From the NCBI RefSeq assembly GCF_902459465.1, contig NC_047078.1, positions 4,550,333 through 4,614,332 on the forward strand: 64,000 bases of DNA, written 5' to 3'. Below the pieces are notes generated by a model, which saw only the letters and a list, made by a program, of their open reading frames with translations, was not told the DNA's origin and ran no database searches. A program made the position numbers and the translations under genes. Source of the stretch: Asterias rubens (lineage: Eukaryota; Echinodermata; Asteroidea; Forcipulatida; Asteriidae). Positions 44,298 to 64,000 of this stretch are shown here, piece by piece (positions within the stretch are counted from its first letter, which is position 1; the number at the start of each line of letters is the position of its first letter).

Positions 44298-44824
44298 AAA
44301 GTGCAGTCTGAAAATTTGAATCAACCGAGAAATCAGTGTCACAACAAAAATTAATAATTTAAAAAAATCTTGTACCTTTCAAGAAAATCTCAACAATCAA
44401 CAAACAGAAAAACAACAATTGAGATTTGGTAAACAAAGTTTTCCGGCACAATTATCAATTTTATTGTACATATATTTCAGGAAAGGTCTGTTTTTTTGAG
44501 GGGGATGGGTAGGGTAGGGTTATCCTCGTAATGTGGGAAACAAATACCTAAACAGAAAGTACAAAGCTAATACCATGTTTTTACTTGAAAAGCACCATTC
44601 CTATCCCATAATTCTATGACATGACATCACATCACCATGCAAACCAAACAAAGTCACATAGTCTCACACATTACATTATAGAATTAAACCATTACATGGG
44701 CCAGCCCATTTTGTACATTATTTTGTTGTATTCAATACTATTTATCATCGTCCCAAGGAACCAAAAAACAACCCTGGTATTTAATTAAAATATTTATGAA
44801 TATTCATTAGAACTAAATGAAGAT

Positions 44825-45233
44825 TTAAAGGGTCTGGGTACTTTTTACACAATGTCCACAGATTTACCTTGAACTTAAATAGTTTGAAGATAATGATGGT
44901 AGAAAGCGTACCTTAAAATATTACTTGCCGAGATGCTGTAGTTTTTGAGAAATGAGTAAAACAATATCACATAAATTAGTTTAGTCTCAGTTTTGCATAC
45001 ATGTATAACTAGTGAATACGTTTTTATGTGCAAAATACTTTTTGTCTCACTGACAGACCGAGACAAAAATTATGTTGGTGACATTGTTTTACTCATTTTT
45101 CAAAAACTACTGCACCTCAGCAAGAAATATTTTAGGGGAAGATTTCTACTATCATTATCTACAAACTGAGCAAGTTTTATGTAAATCTGTGGACATGTTT
45201 GATGTAAAAGACAAAAGTACCCAAATCCGTTAA
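44825..45233 (+). mobile_element. MITE family D copy
   Basis: TTAA ends. AGGGTCTGGGTACTTTT left, AAAAGTACCCAAATCCG right, with CTGTAGTTTTTGAGAAATGA mirrored by CTCATTTTTCAAAAACTAC. Confidence 0.9.
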
Positions 45234-46505
45234 AGAAGATAACCTGCACTGATTCCATTATTAACAAAATTACCATTCTTATAAATATTCATTAGAACTT
45301 ATGAATAATTAAAGAAGATTATCTGCACTGACTCTATCATTAACAAAATTATCAACCAGCTTTCCCCGCCCAGTTTCCAAAATGGATCTCATAAATGATT
45401 TACACAACTCAAAAGCTTGGTGAATTGCTGAATGGTTTTCGATAATGCTACGATGGAAAAAAAGTAGACAAGTTCAAACCCAGTTGTGAGAACTTTTTCT
45501 AGGCAGTGATTGTTAACATGAGTTCTAAAAAGTAACCTTCAAGATGTATTTCCAGAAAAAATCTCAGCAGTGCTATCTCCTTTGATAAGTACTTTAAGTT
45601 GAAAACTGCAGTGAATAAAATTATTCAATCCCTGGTAACCACCTACAACTGAATGCTAATGCACTTATTAGCAATTTGCTTAGCAGTGATTATTTGAGCG
45701 ACCAGCATAAAGGGTGCGAACCTGAACATCTGACACGACACTTTGGAGGCTTGCCAGATGTACCTTTGACCTCGCACATTGAGCATCTACGGTTACACAC
45801 GCACACTTATCACTGGTGTGCGTTTTAACTATCAGTTGATGTATGCGCTGTGCGTATAATGAATAACGCAGTACGCAATTACGCATTGTGCACAACGCAT
45901 TAAACAGGTATGAAATTCAGGGAATATCAGGCCATTTGCATGTACAGCATCAAACCAATGAAACAAGTGGCCTTGTAAGACCAGTGCATGTCGTTTTTCT
46001 TGCGAATAAACACAGATGATTTGTCTTAAAGAGCGCCCTCTATACGCCTTGAGCAGACGAACCAAGATATTCTGATTTTCCACACACTTTGTTATATATA
46101 AAAAAGCTTGTTTTATACTTGTGTACAATTTTAAATAAGATGTAATGCTATTGGCTAATTAAATAAACCTTCCCTTTGTTCTTGTAAAACTTTTGCCCAA
46201 TCACAATTGTTCTATAAAAACAGTGAACGTTTAAACTTTGTTACAAAGTTACATTTTCCATCATACATGAAAGGTAAAATAACATAACAGGGTAAAGTGT
46301 TTTGGTTTCAAAAAGTTCAGACCCAGTCATCATTATTAAATAAAACTTTGAAATCTGTTTCAAATTTGCACAATCTCTCAAAACAAAGGTTTATGGTGGA
46401 GTGAGAAGTCCTTCACAGAAGATGGAAAATTAACCCGGGAACAAGGTTGCTTAACTTTGAATGCAATAGTCCCTTTTCAAAAAAACACAGCTTTCTCTTT
46501 GGCTT
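45234..46505. other. Intergenic stretch, no gene recognised
   Basis: No conserved frame. 45780-45900 is rich in GCGCA/TGCGC alternations (GTATGCGCTGTGCGTATAAT) and may be a decayed palindromic element. Confidence 0.45.
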
Positions 46506-46679
46506 AAGGCCGAGTCACACTGCAGCGATAAAGAAAACGATTACGATAGCAACGCAAAGAGACAGCATTCTATTGGTTGATGCTCCACGCAGAATACGCC
46601 CCTTCTCATTCGTCTAATCGAGGGCGTGCATTTTTATCGTTTTCGTTCTCGTTATCGGGGCCTGTGTGACTTTGCCTTT
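46506..46679 (+). mobile_element. MITE family G copy
   Basis: AAGGCCGAGTCACACTGCAG to CCTGTGTGACTTTGCCTTT. The GCATTCTATTGGTTG block is matched. Confidence 0.85.
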
Positions 46680-47400
46680 AGCCTTCGCCTTTTTGGCTGA
46701 GGATCTGTCTTTACTTCTGGCTTAGGTTTCATTATCATATCTAGCTGAAGCTTCGCCAAGGCTTTTGATCTGCCCATTGAAGCCCTGTACCAAATGTATA
46801 CGTTTTCAAAACTACTGATGGAGCCTTAGTCGGAGCCTAAGCCGGAGCCAAGCTGGAGCCTAAGCTAGAGCCTTAACATAGCCTAACTCATAGCCTTAAA
46901 GACACTGGACACTATTGGTTATTGATAAAGACCAGTCTTCTCACTTGGTGTGTCTCGACATATGCATAAAATAACAAACCTGTGAAAATTTGAACTCAAT
47001 TGGTTGTCGAAGTTGTGAGATAATAATGAAAGAAAAAACACCCTTGTCACACGAAGTGGTGTGCTTTCAGATGTTTGATTTCGGTACCTCAAAATCTAAT
47101 TCTGAGGTCTTTAAATCAAATTCGTGGAAAATTACTTCTTTTTCGAAAACTACGTTACTTCAGAGGGAGCTGTTTCTCACAATGTTTTATACTATCAACA
47201 GCTCCCCATTTCGTTACCAAGTAAGGTTTTATGCTAATAATTATTTTGAGTAATTACCAATAGTGTCCACTGCCTTTAACAGTCCATGATCTTATCTAGA
47301 GCCTGGGCTGGAGCCTGAGCTGGAGCGAGAGCCCAAAGTCACAGCCTAAGCCATTTTAAGCCAAAGCTGAAGCCAAGGTTTCCAAGAAGACCATGAGCTG
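46680..47400 (+). repeat. GAGCCTAAGC-type degenerate simple repeat, split by a family A MITE
   Basis: Units such as GGAGCCTAAGCC and GAGCCTGAGCTGGAGC occur at 46680-46895 and 47283-47400. The MITE at 46896-47279 separates the two halves. Confidence 0.75.
46896..47279 (-). mobile_element. MITE family A copy inserted in a simple repeat
   Basis: TTAA at 46896-46899 and 47276-47279; full length. Confidence 0.9.
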
Positions 47401-47578
47401 TGGATGTAACTTCCCAATCAGCTACGGCCAGTTCCATAGCCAGGGGTTAGTTAGTAAGGTCTTATCCGAAATGGCGGTTACGACTATGGCTATGAGGATA
47501 AGGATGTCACTTCAATGCATGATGATGCTTTGATCCAGCCATAGCCATAGCCGTAGCTGTAGTCATAGTCAATAGAGA

Positions 47579-48024
47579 GGTTTCACAAGCGTACGGATAC
47601 AGATATACCGATCCATTCACGTCAGCCGTGTGTTGGATTTTGTTTAGCAAAATATAGGCAGGTGTCACTTAAGTGCGCTCGTGACATTCACCATGAGTGT
47701 TTCCCCGACAAGCATGGCCTATATAGCCCGTGTTTTAAACACTACATTTTCTCATCGTTTTGCTTGTAAATGACTAACAATTTTCTTTCTAATGAAGCAC
47801 GATACCTGTGAAAGTTATTCCGTGGGAAATGTTTTTGATCTGGAACAAAAAGACAGCTAAAAGGCTGCAAAACAGTATCTGTTTTTCTACGACGTGTATG
47901 AGCTCCTGTATCCGTAGCTAACGTGTGTGCAAAACACGGTAGTCGCGGATACGCATCACGTGAACACACAGAGTGTAGACTAAGTGGTTTCTGTATGTGT
48001 GTCCGTAGACTTGCAAACTTCTGT
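47579..48024 (+). mobile_element. Probable MITE with GTACGGATAC ends
   Basis: GGTTTCACAAGCGTACGGAT on the left is imperfectly mirrored by GTGTCCGTAGACTTGCAAAC on the right (about three quarters identical). The interior is GC-richer than its surroundings. Confidence 0.45.
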
Positions 48025-48739
48025 ATTATTCCAGCACGGCATTATACACACCTTCAATTAACCCTCTCTCACAACATGTCCTTGTTTAGAAATATTTATT
48101 GCGTAGTACAAAGTGAAGGACATTTTTTGTGGGAAAAAAAACTTGATTTGATTTGCCTTCTCACAAAACCGAGAAGTATAACACACCCCACGCAACCCTC
48201 TGTAATCCTAGCTAAAAAAAGCCACAAAAATTAAAATTGACTGTTCCTTTCTTTCGGTCTTTATCCTTCTTAAGATCCATTGCAGTACCTTATGGCTAAT
48301 ATAAAGAATATGTTACCATAGATACATAAAAATCAACTCATTATGCATACGCCATCAAACTTGGGTTTTTTGCAAAAATATACAAGTTCGTAACTATATT
48401 AACAGTACAACATCATAAGAATAATCAATTCATGCCCGTTTTGTTCCAAACAAATTTGGAAGAACTCTGGTGGCACAACTGTTTATGCATTCGATGGAAA
48501 TAAATAAACAAGTATAATAAGTAAATTGCTCTTCTTATTACAAGTGGTGTGCAATTCGGAAATGTACATCATTTATTAATATATTAAAATACAGTTTGAG
48601 TTGCTCGATTCTCAAAAAACAAATTAAATACACTAAAAATCAGGTGTTCGACTTCTTGAAAAACAGAAGTGCACACTAAGTAAAATTTACAATTTTGTAT
48701 TCTATACAAATATCCGTTAAGTAAAAATAAAACCAACAT

Positions 48740-48815
48740 GGTGGCTAAGGTTATGGGTCATTATCCCTTGGCTTGCTGCCATGGTAACCATTGTGGGGAA
48801 ATGGTTGCTAAGGAT
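48740..48815. promoter_or_regulatory. Second RFX X-box-like site
   Basis: GCTGCCATGGTAACC at 48775-48789, with half-sites GTGGCTAAGG (48741) and GGTTGCTAAGG (48803). Sequence match only. Confidence 0.3.
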
Positions 48816-48975
48816 TTTGCATTGTTTTATTTCTTTGCCATATTTGTCCTCTTTCTCCGTATCATTGATACGACTTAAACACAACTCTTTAAAATTAAAA
48901 ATAATTGTGTAGCTTCATTCGGTTACCAATCTAATTGATAAAAAATAAAAATAAATAAACAAACAAATAAATTTG

Positions 48976-49283
48976 TTAAAGGAACAGATTTACAGATTTA
49001 CATACAACTTACACGGTCTAATGATGATGATGATAGAAAACATCCCTTGAAATATTTGTCTGAAATTTCATATTTGATGAGAAATAAACAATCTTCATAT
49101 TTGTTTTGGCATCGATGCAATGCAAAATTTGTAATCAAATTTTCGCTATTCTCTCATGACCCAGATGGCCGATTGATGTCAAACTTCTACAGGTTTGTCA
49201 GTTTATGTGATGGGATTACATAAAGTGCTTACACTGCCAGCAATTATTTTGCTAGCAAAACCAATTCTGTAATGTTCCTTTAA
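48976..49283 (+). mobile_element. MITE family E copy, chained
   Basis: TTAA 48976 and 49280-49283. Ends AGGAACAGATTTACAG and CCAATTCTGTAATGTTCCT. The right TTAA is shared with the next family A copy. Confidence 0.8.
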
Positions 49284-49678
49284 AGGCAGTGGACACTACT
49301 GGTAATTACTAAAACAAATTATTAGCATAAAACCTTACTTGGTAACGAGTAAGGGGGAGAGGCTGATAATATACATGTTGTTAAACATTGTGAGAAACGG
49401 CTCCCTCTGAAGTGACGTACATGTAGTTTTTGAGAAAGAAGTAATTTCCCATGAATCTGATTTCGAGACCTCAGATTTAGAATTTTAGGTCTCGAAATCA
49501 AGCATCTGAAAGCACACAGCTTAGTGTGACAAGGGTGTTTTTTCTTTCATGTATCTCGCAACTCCAACGACCAATCAAAATCAAATGTTCACAAGTTTGT
49601 TATTTTATGCATAGGTTGAGATACACTAAGTGAGAAGACTGGTCTTTGACAATTACCAATAGTGTCCAGTGTCTTTAA
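49280..49678 (+). mobile_element. MITE family A copy, chained
   Basis: AGGCAGTGGACACTACTGGT to GTGTCCAGTGTCTTTAA. Confidence 0.9.
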
Positions 49679-51366
49679 ACAATCATTTGACATCCACACT
49701 ATGAATAATTATATCATGTTTTTGGTTTTGTTTTACCCTAACTTTTCAATAGACCTTTACATTGTTGGTAAACAAACATCACTTGTTGGCATGAACGGCC
49801 GAATGTAAGCAAAACATTCAATCAATTTCAGCATTTGTTGCAAACTTTTCAATTAAATAAAATACCTCCCATAAATAGTTGCGTCGAGAAAGGTCTACAC
49901 CAGCAATACATACACTGATGCCAGCAGAAATAGACTAGTGCCAGTTTTACTTTTCAATCTGTTATCTTTTGATCCCACTAACAATCTGGGAACCCAACAA
50001 ATGTGTAAAAGGTCAACCGAAGGTAAAACATTGGCTTTTTCTCAGTGAGAACAACGAAAATGCCAGCGGATTGCGAAAGATCAAATCGGATTTGATTGCA
50101 AAAGATCAAATTGCATCGCCGACGCTCTGTCGATGGTATTTTAAGACGAAATGAAAAAAAAAAAAAAAGACAAAGTACATTTTCTTTTGTCTTCAAACCA
50201 TCTTGATCTCATGGGTTTTCAAATCGGAGAGTTAATTTGTCAGTATCGGCGATTCGGAGACGATTTATTTTGAGACTACTGGTTTGATTGTCTGATCCAG
50301 CGCAGTTTGCAAACAAATAAATTTGCACTGGATAAAGACATTTATAACACACTGACCGCAGGCAGGATTTGTGTCCTTCTAAATTGAATGCAATTTCTCA
50401 GATAATTTCAAGAGGACATTTTTTTTAGGTGTAGCAAAAATATCCTATGCTGGCCAAAGTGCATCACACACATCGATAAAAAATCAGTGCACAGAGTCCG
50501 AAATAATGCATTTGTGCACATTGCAAAGTCAACTTTTCGTCTCCAAATATTTAAAATTTGTAAACTGTTAAAAGTCACACCACTTTTTGGTTTACCAAAG
50601 TTTTAAAAAATCAAATTGGTTTCACACAGTATTAATGCTCCGAAGGTAAGCCCGATCTTCTATGAATTTATAAATCAAGTAGGCCCACAGAATCCAAGAT
50701 GGCCGACAGGATTCAAGACCTGGCCAAAAAAAGGGAGAGTACAAAAACCTGGTGGAAGAATGTTCAAATATCACACATTAGCTGTTAAATATTTCTGATT
50801 TATGATTTGACCGATGGTCACTTTGCTCGGTCAAAATAACTTTCATTCATTCAACAGTAGCCAGATGGGTTAAAACTGACCCAAAAGGCAGGCTTGCTTA
50901 AATTGTGTACCCAGAATACCACTTTGCATACATTCTCTACTATGAATACCAATGGAACCAGTTATGCCTAGTTACTTGAGTAGCGGAAGCTTTTCAAACA
51001 TGTACAAAAACGGAAAAAATTGTGATTTTTCAAAAACATGTTGCTGCTCCTCCTTCTCCGTTACAAGTTTTTATATTTTGTTCCTCCCCTCTTCTGACTT
51101 CAGTATCATCAAATCTGATGAATTTAACTTCAAATATATATTCTACACTTTTGCTGTGGTTAAAAACTGAATACATCATGGTGTGCGCCTTGACACTTCA
51201 CAAAAAACCTGGATGCAGTTTTAGTTCTTCACCAAAACTAAACCATCAAAAACTGTTCAATTCAATAAAGTTTAATACCCAGAACTCACTCCAATGTCGG
51301 CAGGCAGTCTACGCATGTTGGTAGAAAGATTTGGCAAGTACGTTTAGGGTCACTATGGCAATTTTG
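49679..51366. other. 3' flank of SIK
   Basis: No further coding exon recognised. The part nearest the stop codon should be SIK 3'UTR; a minus-strand AATAAA at 50268-50263 is the first plausible polyA signal I found. Confidence 0.4.
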
Positions 51367-59754
<8,388 letters not shown>

Positions 59755-60389
59755 CTAAAGTGGACAAAAATAAATACACAATTTGTTAATAATATTATTG
59801 CTTTGACAATGACAGGCTTGATATTCTGGTCTATAGAAAAAAAGTGGGGACATTTTATCGTGTATAAAGACTCATCGTGTGTACACATGATGTAGGTTTT
59901 AAAGACCTGGTTGAACGAAAATGTCAAGTCGTGAACTTTGCTGAATTCCATTAAAAATGTTTTTAATGAATAAGGAAATCGAGTCATATGATTATAAATA
60001 GATTTTGATTGTGTAAAAAAACAATCATTTCGAATACCCTTATCCAGCGCTTGTCTGAGAGATTTGCGAAAAGCCCCGTTTTGTAATCACTCTCAAAACT
60101 TCATAGTTGGGAGCTCCAATTTGTAAAGCCGCTTTGTTGCAGCGTGGAGGTATAACAAAGCAAACTCCCACAAATGACGTCAGCGGCATTGTCCTTTGAC
60201 GTGCGCTCTCAACGGCAGAAGGGTTTTTAGTTTTTCAAAACCTTTAGGTTGGGGCCAAATTTTTTAATCGATAATTACAAACAATTCAGAAGTGTACACA
60301 TATCAAAATTACATTAAAATGGTCAACAAGTGCATTATAAACAAGTTAAAATACCATTTCCGTTAAAAACATTCCGCTCAGGTAGCTGT

Positions 60390-60765
60390 TTAAAAAGCAA
60401 TCCCACAACATCGGTAAACAGTAATGTCCAAAGGCCCACACTTCGTGTATCACAACTCGAATAATAAAATAACAAACCTGTGAAAGTTTAGGCTCAATCG
60501 GTCGTTGGAGTCGGGAGAAAATAACGGTAAAACCCACCCTCGTTTCTACACATTTCGCCATGTCATGACATGTGTTTTAAATAAATCCGTTATTCTCGCA
60601 AGTGAAAATTGATATTGTTTTAATGTTTTCTCCAAAAGTAAAGCATTTCATGGAATAATATTTCAAGATAAGTCTTTCACCATTACCTTCTGTAAACCCT
60701 GTAATTTATTTGTAAATCTGTGAACTTTTAATTTTTGTTCTGTTCAGAAAGTGTTCAATGAATTT
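60390..60765 (-). mobile_element. MITE family C copy
   Basis: CGGTAAACAGTAATGTCCAA, GGCCCACACTTCGTGTATC and CATGTCATGACATGTG. The right end is decayed. Confidence 0.8.
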
Positions 60766-61603
60766 AATAGACATTTCAGGCTAATTAATCACAACTTTTC
60801 TAACTTTTCGAGGTATGAATACAATCTTGCCTGTTTTTTATATTAATACATGAACAAATTTACAATAAATATTTTATCTTTGCATGATCTATCCCAATTA
60901 AACCAAAATAAGGGAAAACAAATTTTGAGGAAACAAAAATTGAAAAGAATTACCAGTACACAATGACTTTTTAGACATATTATGCGCAACCACAATAATA
61001 GGGCACACTTTTTGTTATCAAACATGTCAAATGCAAACAAATAAATATTGAGTAACTCTTTGCAGATCCTGTATTCGACAAACTCTGAAAACAATGTCAT
61101 GGACCAAAATGTGTAAAAGAAAAAAAACATGAGGGTGGCTGTGCTCACAATGCTTTCATATGACAGCCAGCAGAATTTTTTTTTTAAACTTAGATTACAA
61201 ACTTTTACAAATGATGACAAACGCATACAGAATCTGCAGAGATAAAAACAACAGCCTAACCCCCAAAAACATCACTCAGCTATCCGACCCCCCCAATTAC
61301 AACAACACAAAATGTTTTAGCGCTGTTAAATCCTTGACAAATATTTTGTCCCACATAAACACACGGCCGTTCTCCTCGTTAATTTACCCGCCTCCGTAAA
61401 CAGAACCCAGCATCCCTCTGCAACAAAATCCCCAACCATCCCTAGAATCCCCCCCCCCTGATATTGATGCAAAGTATCCCTGCAAACAATTGGGGAAGCT
61501 AGCTACACGCATGTCAGACGAGACAGGGAATTCTCTCGCAGTCTGTTTAGTCGTCGTGTCCGAGATGCCAGAAGGGTAAATGTCAGGTGTTGGTATTTGG
61601 GTT

Positions 61604-62062
61604 AACAGCTTCGCAGAAATGACAAACTGGATTTGTAATAATGAGGGATGGGACGGGGTTGGAATTGGATTGATGTAACAAATAAATAAATAGATAAACA
61701 AACAAATAAACATTGAGAAGTCTTTTGGGAAATGTTATTATTGTTTTCCTTTCTTTTTCGAAAATATATTTTGAGGATGAGTAAGAGATGTTTGTATATT
61801 TTGTGGAAAAAAAAAACAGCTTTGCAGAAATGACGGACTGGATTTATAATAACTAGGGATGGGACGGGGTTGGAATTGGATTGATGTAACAAATAAATAA
61901 ATAAATAACCAAACAAATAAACATTGAGACTGCTTTTGGGAAATTTTATGATTTTGTTTTCTTCTCTTTCGAAAATATATTTTGGGGATGAATAACAGAT
62001 GTTTGTATATTTTTTGAAAAAAAAAAAAACAGCTTTGCAGAAATGACAGACTGGATTTAAAA
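61604..62062 (+). repeat. Tandem duplication, 211-213-bp unit, 2.15 copies
   Basis: AACAGCTTYGCAGAAATGAC recurs at 61604, 61815 and 62028. GGGATGGGACGGGGTTGGAA and CGAAAATATATTTT are also repeated in step. Each unit carries an AAATAAATA microsatellite. Confidence 0.9.
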
Positions 62063-62251
62063 TAATTGGGAACAAGCAAGGGGAGAGGACGGGACACTCA
62101 GGGGTGGAATTATTTTTTTTTTTTTTTTAACATTAACAAATAAATGTAGAAATTAATAAATGAATTGAGAAGCACTTTATGATTTTTTTTTTCACATACA
62201 GTGAACATTCTTGCAACAAATGTTTGATTTTTTTTATTTATTTACGTCATC

Positions 62252-62642
62252 TTCAAAGGCAGTGGACACTATTGGTAATTGTCAAAGACTAGCCTTCACA
62301 TTTGGTGTATCTCAACATATGGATAAAATAGCAAACACTGTGAAAATTTGTGCTCAATCGGTCATCGAACTTGCGGGATAATAATGAAAGAAGAAAAAAA
62401 AACCTTGTCACACGAAGTTGTGTGCGTTAAGATGGTTGATTTCGGGACCTCAAGTTCTAAATCTGAGGTCTCGAAATCAAATTCGTGGAAAATTACTTCT
62501 TTCTCGAAAACTTTGACACTTCAGAGGGAGCTGTTTCTCACAATGTTTTATACCGTCAACCTCTCCCCATTACTCGTCACCAAGAAAGGTTTTATGCTAA
62601 TAATTATTTTGAGTAATTACCAATAGTGTCCACTGCCTTTAA
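62252..62642 (-). mobile_element. MITE family A copy
   Basis: AGGCAGTGGACACTATTGGT to GTGTCCACTGCCT and TTAA 62639-62642. Confidence 0.9.
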
Positions 62643-63063
62643 TGAGAGTAAACTCCGATCAGCGCCCAGCACTAATTTTCTAATGTACAGGCCCTCAGTA
62701 CAAATACTGAATTTAGTAAAAAAAAATCAAAATCCAAGATGTGTATCTCAATAAAACTTGACAACATGAAAAAAAAAACAAGAAATACAAACTAAGATAG
62801 CTCGAAGACCACAAAATAACCCTTTAAGAAATAAACCATACATCATCCATATAATCATAACCACACATTGACCATGATATCAGCATTTTGGTTGCTTCAA
62901 CTACAATGTATTAACATTTCCATTTCCGAACCACTCTAAGCAAGCATCTATAGGAATCTCGGATGATTATAATCAATAAAAATAAATTAACTGCTAAAAC
63001 ACTCGATGTGGATTTGGTAAAGATTACAGTTGTGTAAGAGGCGACCTTTTCACAGTCCATGCA

Positions 63064-63728
63064 TTAAAGGGTTTGGGTACTTTTGTTTTCAACACAAAAC
63101 ACAATGTCCATAGATTTATATTAAACTTAGGTTTGATGCTGATGTGCTGTAGTTTTTTGAGAAATGAGTCAATAAACATTGCACCAAATAAAACCCTTTT
63201 AGCATGTACAACAGGTTTACATCCTAAAACTGACATGTATGAACATTATTTCTGTTACATTGTTTTACTCATTTCTCAAAAGCTACAGCATCTCAGTAAG
63301 TAATATTTTAAGGGAAGCCTTCTACCATCTAAGCTTGGGCGATATCGATTTATTTTATTCACGATATATCGCCGACAATTTATCGCGATATTCGATATAA
63401 TCGCGATTAATGAAACTTGACATCATCAGTCTTCAAACTCCAAGTGAAAGTTGTAGAAGAGACAGTCATAGCTTAAGAGAGGTGTTCTAATGACCTATCC
63501 TTCTTCTTTTACTCCAAACCTATAAATCGCGATATATCGATATTTCGATTAAAACCAAATCCATCCGATATCGAAATCGTTTCCAAATTAATATCGCGAT
63601 ATTCGCTAATATCGTGATATCGCCCAAGCTTACTGCCATCATTACCTTCAAACTGTGTACAGGTGTAAGTTTAATGTAAATCTGTAAACATTGTGTTTTG
63701 TGTTACAAAAAGTACCCAAAGCCTTTAA
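63064..63728 (+). mobile_element. MITE family D copy interrupted by an hAT-like MITE
   Basis: TTAA 63064 and 63725. AGGGTTTGGGTACTTTTG left, AAAAGTACCCAAAGCCT right. Broken at 63330-63632. Confidence 0.9.
63330..63632 (+). mobile_element. hAT-like MITE, 303 bp, 8-bp TSD
   Basis: Perfect 17-bp ends TAAGCTTGGGCGATATC and complement. CTACCATC (63322-63329) and CTGCCATC (63633-63640) are the target duplication with one change. The interior is built of CGATAT/ATCGCG palindromes. An end of TA-G---TGGGCGATA type resembles known hAT MITEs. Confidence 0.85.
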
Positions 63729-64000
63729 TTCTCTGATGACAATGATGAACAGACAAGCGAGACGAGAGAGATGAGAAGGAACGAAGATGACGAAGGATGA
63801 TAACAGTGAGATGTAATTGATTTTTCAGGTAGACTGTTGTCTGGCTGGAATTGGTTTAGAGGCATGAGTCAGCCATTTGTAGTCTAATTCCCTTCCAATG
63901 GTTGTTAAACAATGTATAATAATTAAATATTTGATATGGCTACAGGCTATTTCTGTTTGATTTTAAAACATGTAGTAGGGAAATTGCATGATAGTTTTTT

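Noticed and set aside
45680..46128. Overlapping minus-strand frames of 71 and 98 codons
   Set aside because: No recognisable domain, no splice logic, and composition like surrounding intergenic DNA.
61602..62097. Minus-strand frames of 119-157 codons
   Set aside because: They come from a non-coding tandem duplication containing AAATAAATA runs; the protein is just the repeated unit.
59755..64000. Further SIK kinase exons in the right-hand end
   Set aside because: I looked on the minus strand for the DFG, APE and DIW segments and found none; these exons should lie outside the window.

Overview
The window looks like nuclear DNA of a marine invertebrate deuterostome, most likely an echinoderm and probably a sea star. 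Genes are split into small exons by large AT-rich introns with GT..AG sites. The recognisable genes are animal orthologues (JHY, SIK2/3-class kinase, MRPL41). Most of the rest is miniature inverted-repeat transposons (MITEs), tRNA-derived SINEs and one LINE remnant. The phylum call rests on the overall character of the genes and repeats, not on a search.

Layout. (1) 3645-6303, plus strand: a three-exon gene for a 75-residue secreted four-cysteine peptide, possibly a neuropeptide. (2) 12272-16309, minus: a four-exon gene for a 252-residue secreted protein ending in a domain like the farnesoic acid O-methyltransferase (FAMeT) domain. (3) 21352-31161, minus: a homologue of the ciliary protein JHY (C11orf63), four coding exons, 1,727 residues, with a huge first coding exon containing a YPEQ-type tandem repeat. 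(4) 36513-40719, plus: mitochondrial ribosomal protein L41, four exons, 128 residues. (5) 51367-59754, minus: the 3' part of a salt-inducible kinase gene (end of the kinase domain, UBA domain, Gln-rich tail with four PKA/14-3-3-type sites). Its 5' part lies beyond base 64000. (6) 56461-58016, minus: a 5'-truncated CR1/L2-like LINE inside a SIK intron, broken by a nonsense codon.

The non-genic space is dominated by MITEs. One family (here family A) has about 21 copies in 64 kb. Families A-F all end in TTAA, and at nine places two elements abut, eight of them sharing a single TTAA, so that elements form head-to-tail chains (for example three families in a row at 13749-14898). Other MITEs show 8-bp or 3-bp target duplications and nested insertions, which allow relative dating. 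Many short open frames in the window are just translations of these repeats.

The genes do not form a pathway or operon. JHY and SIK lie about 20 kb apart on the same strand with MRPL41 between them on the other strand. JHY and SIK2/SIK3 are also on the same arm of human chromosome 11, so this may be an old linkage. Clusters of RFX X-box-like palindromes lie between MRPL41 and SIK. No prokaryotic features, CRISPR arrays or functional tRNA/rRNA genes were seen.
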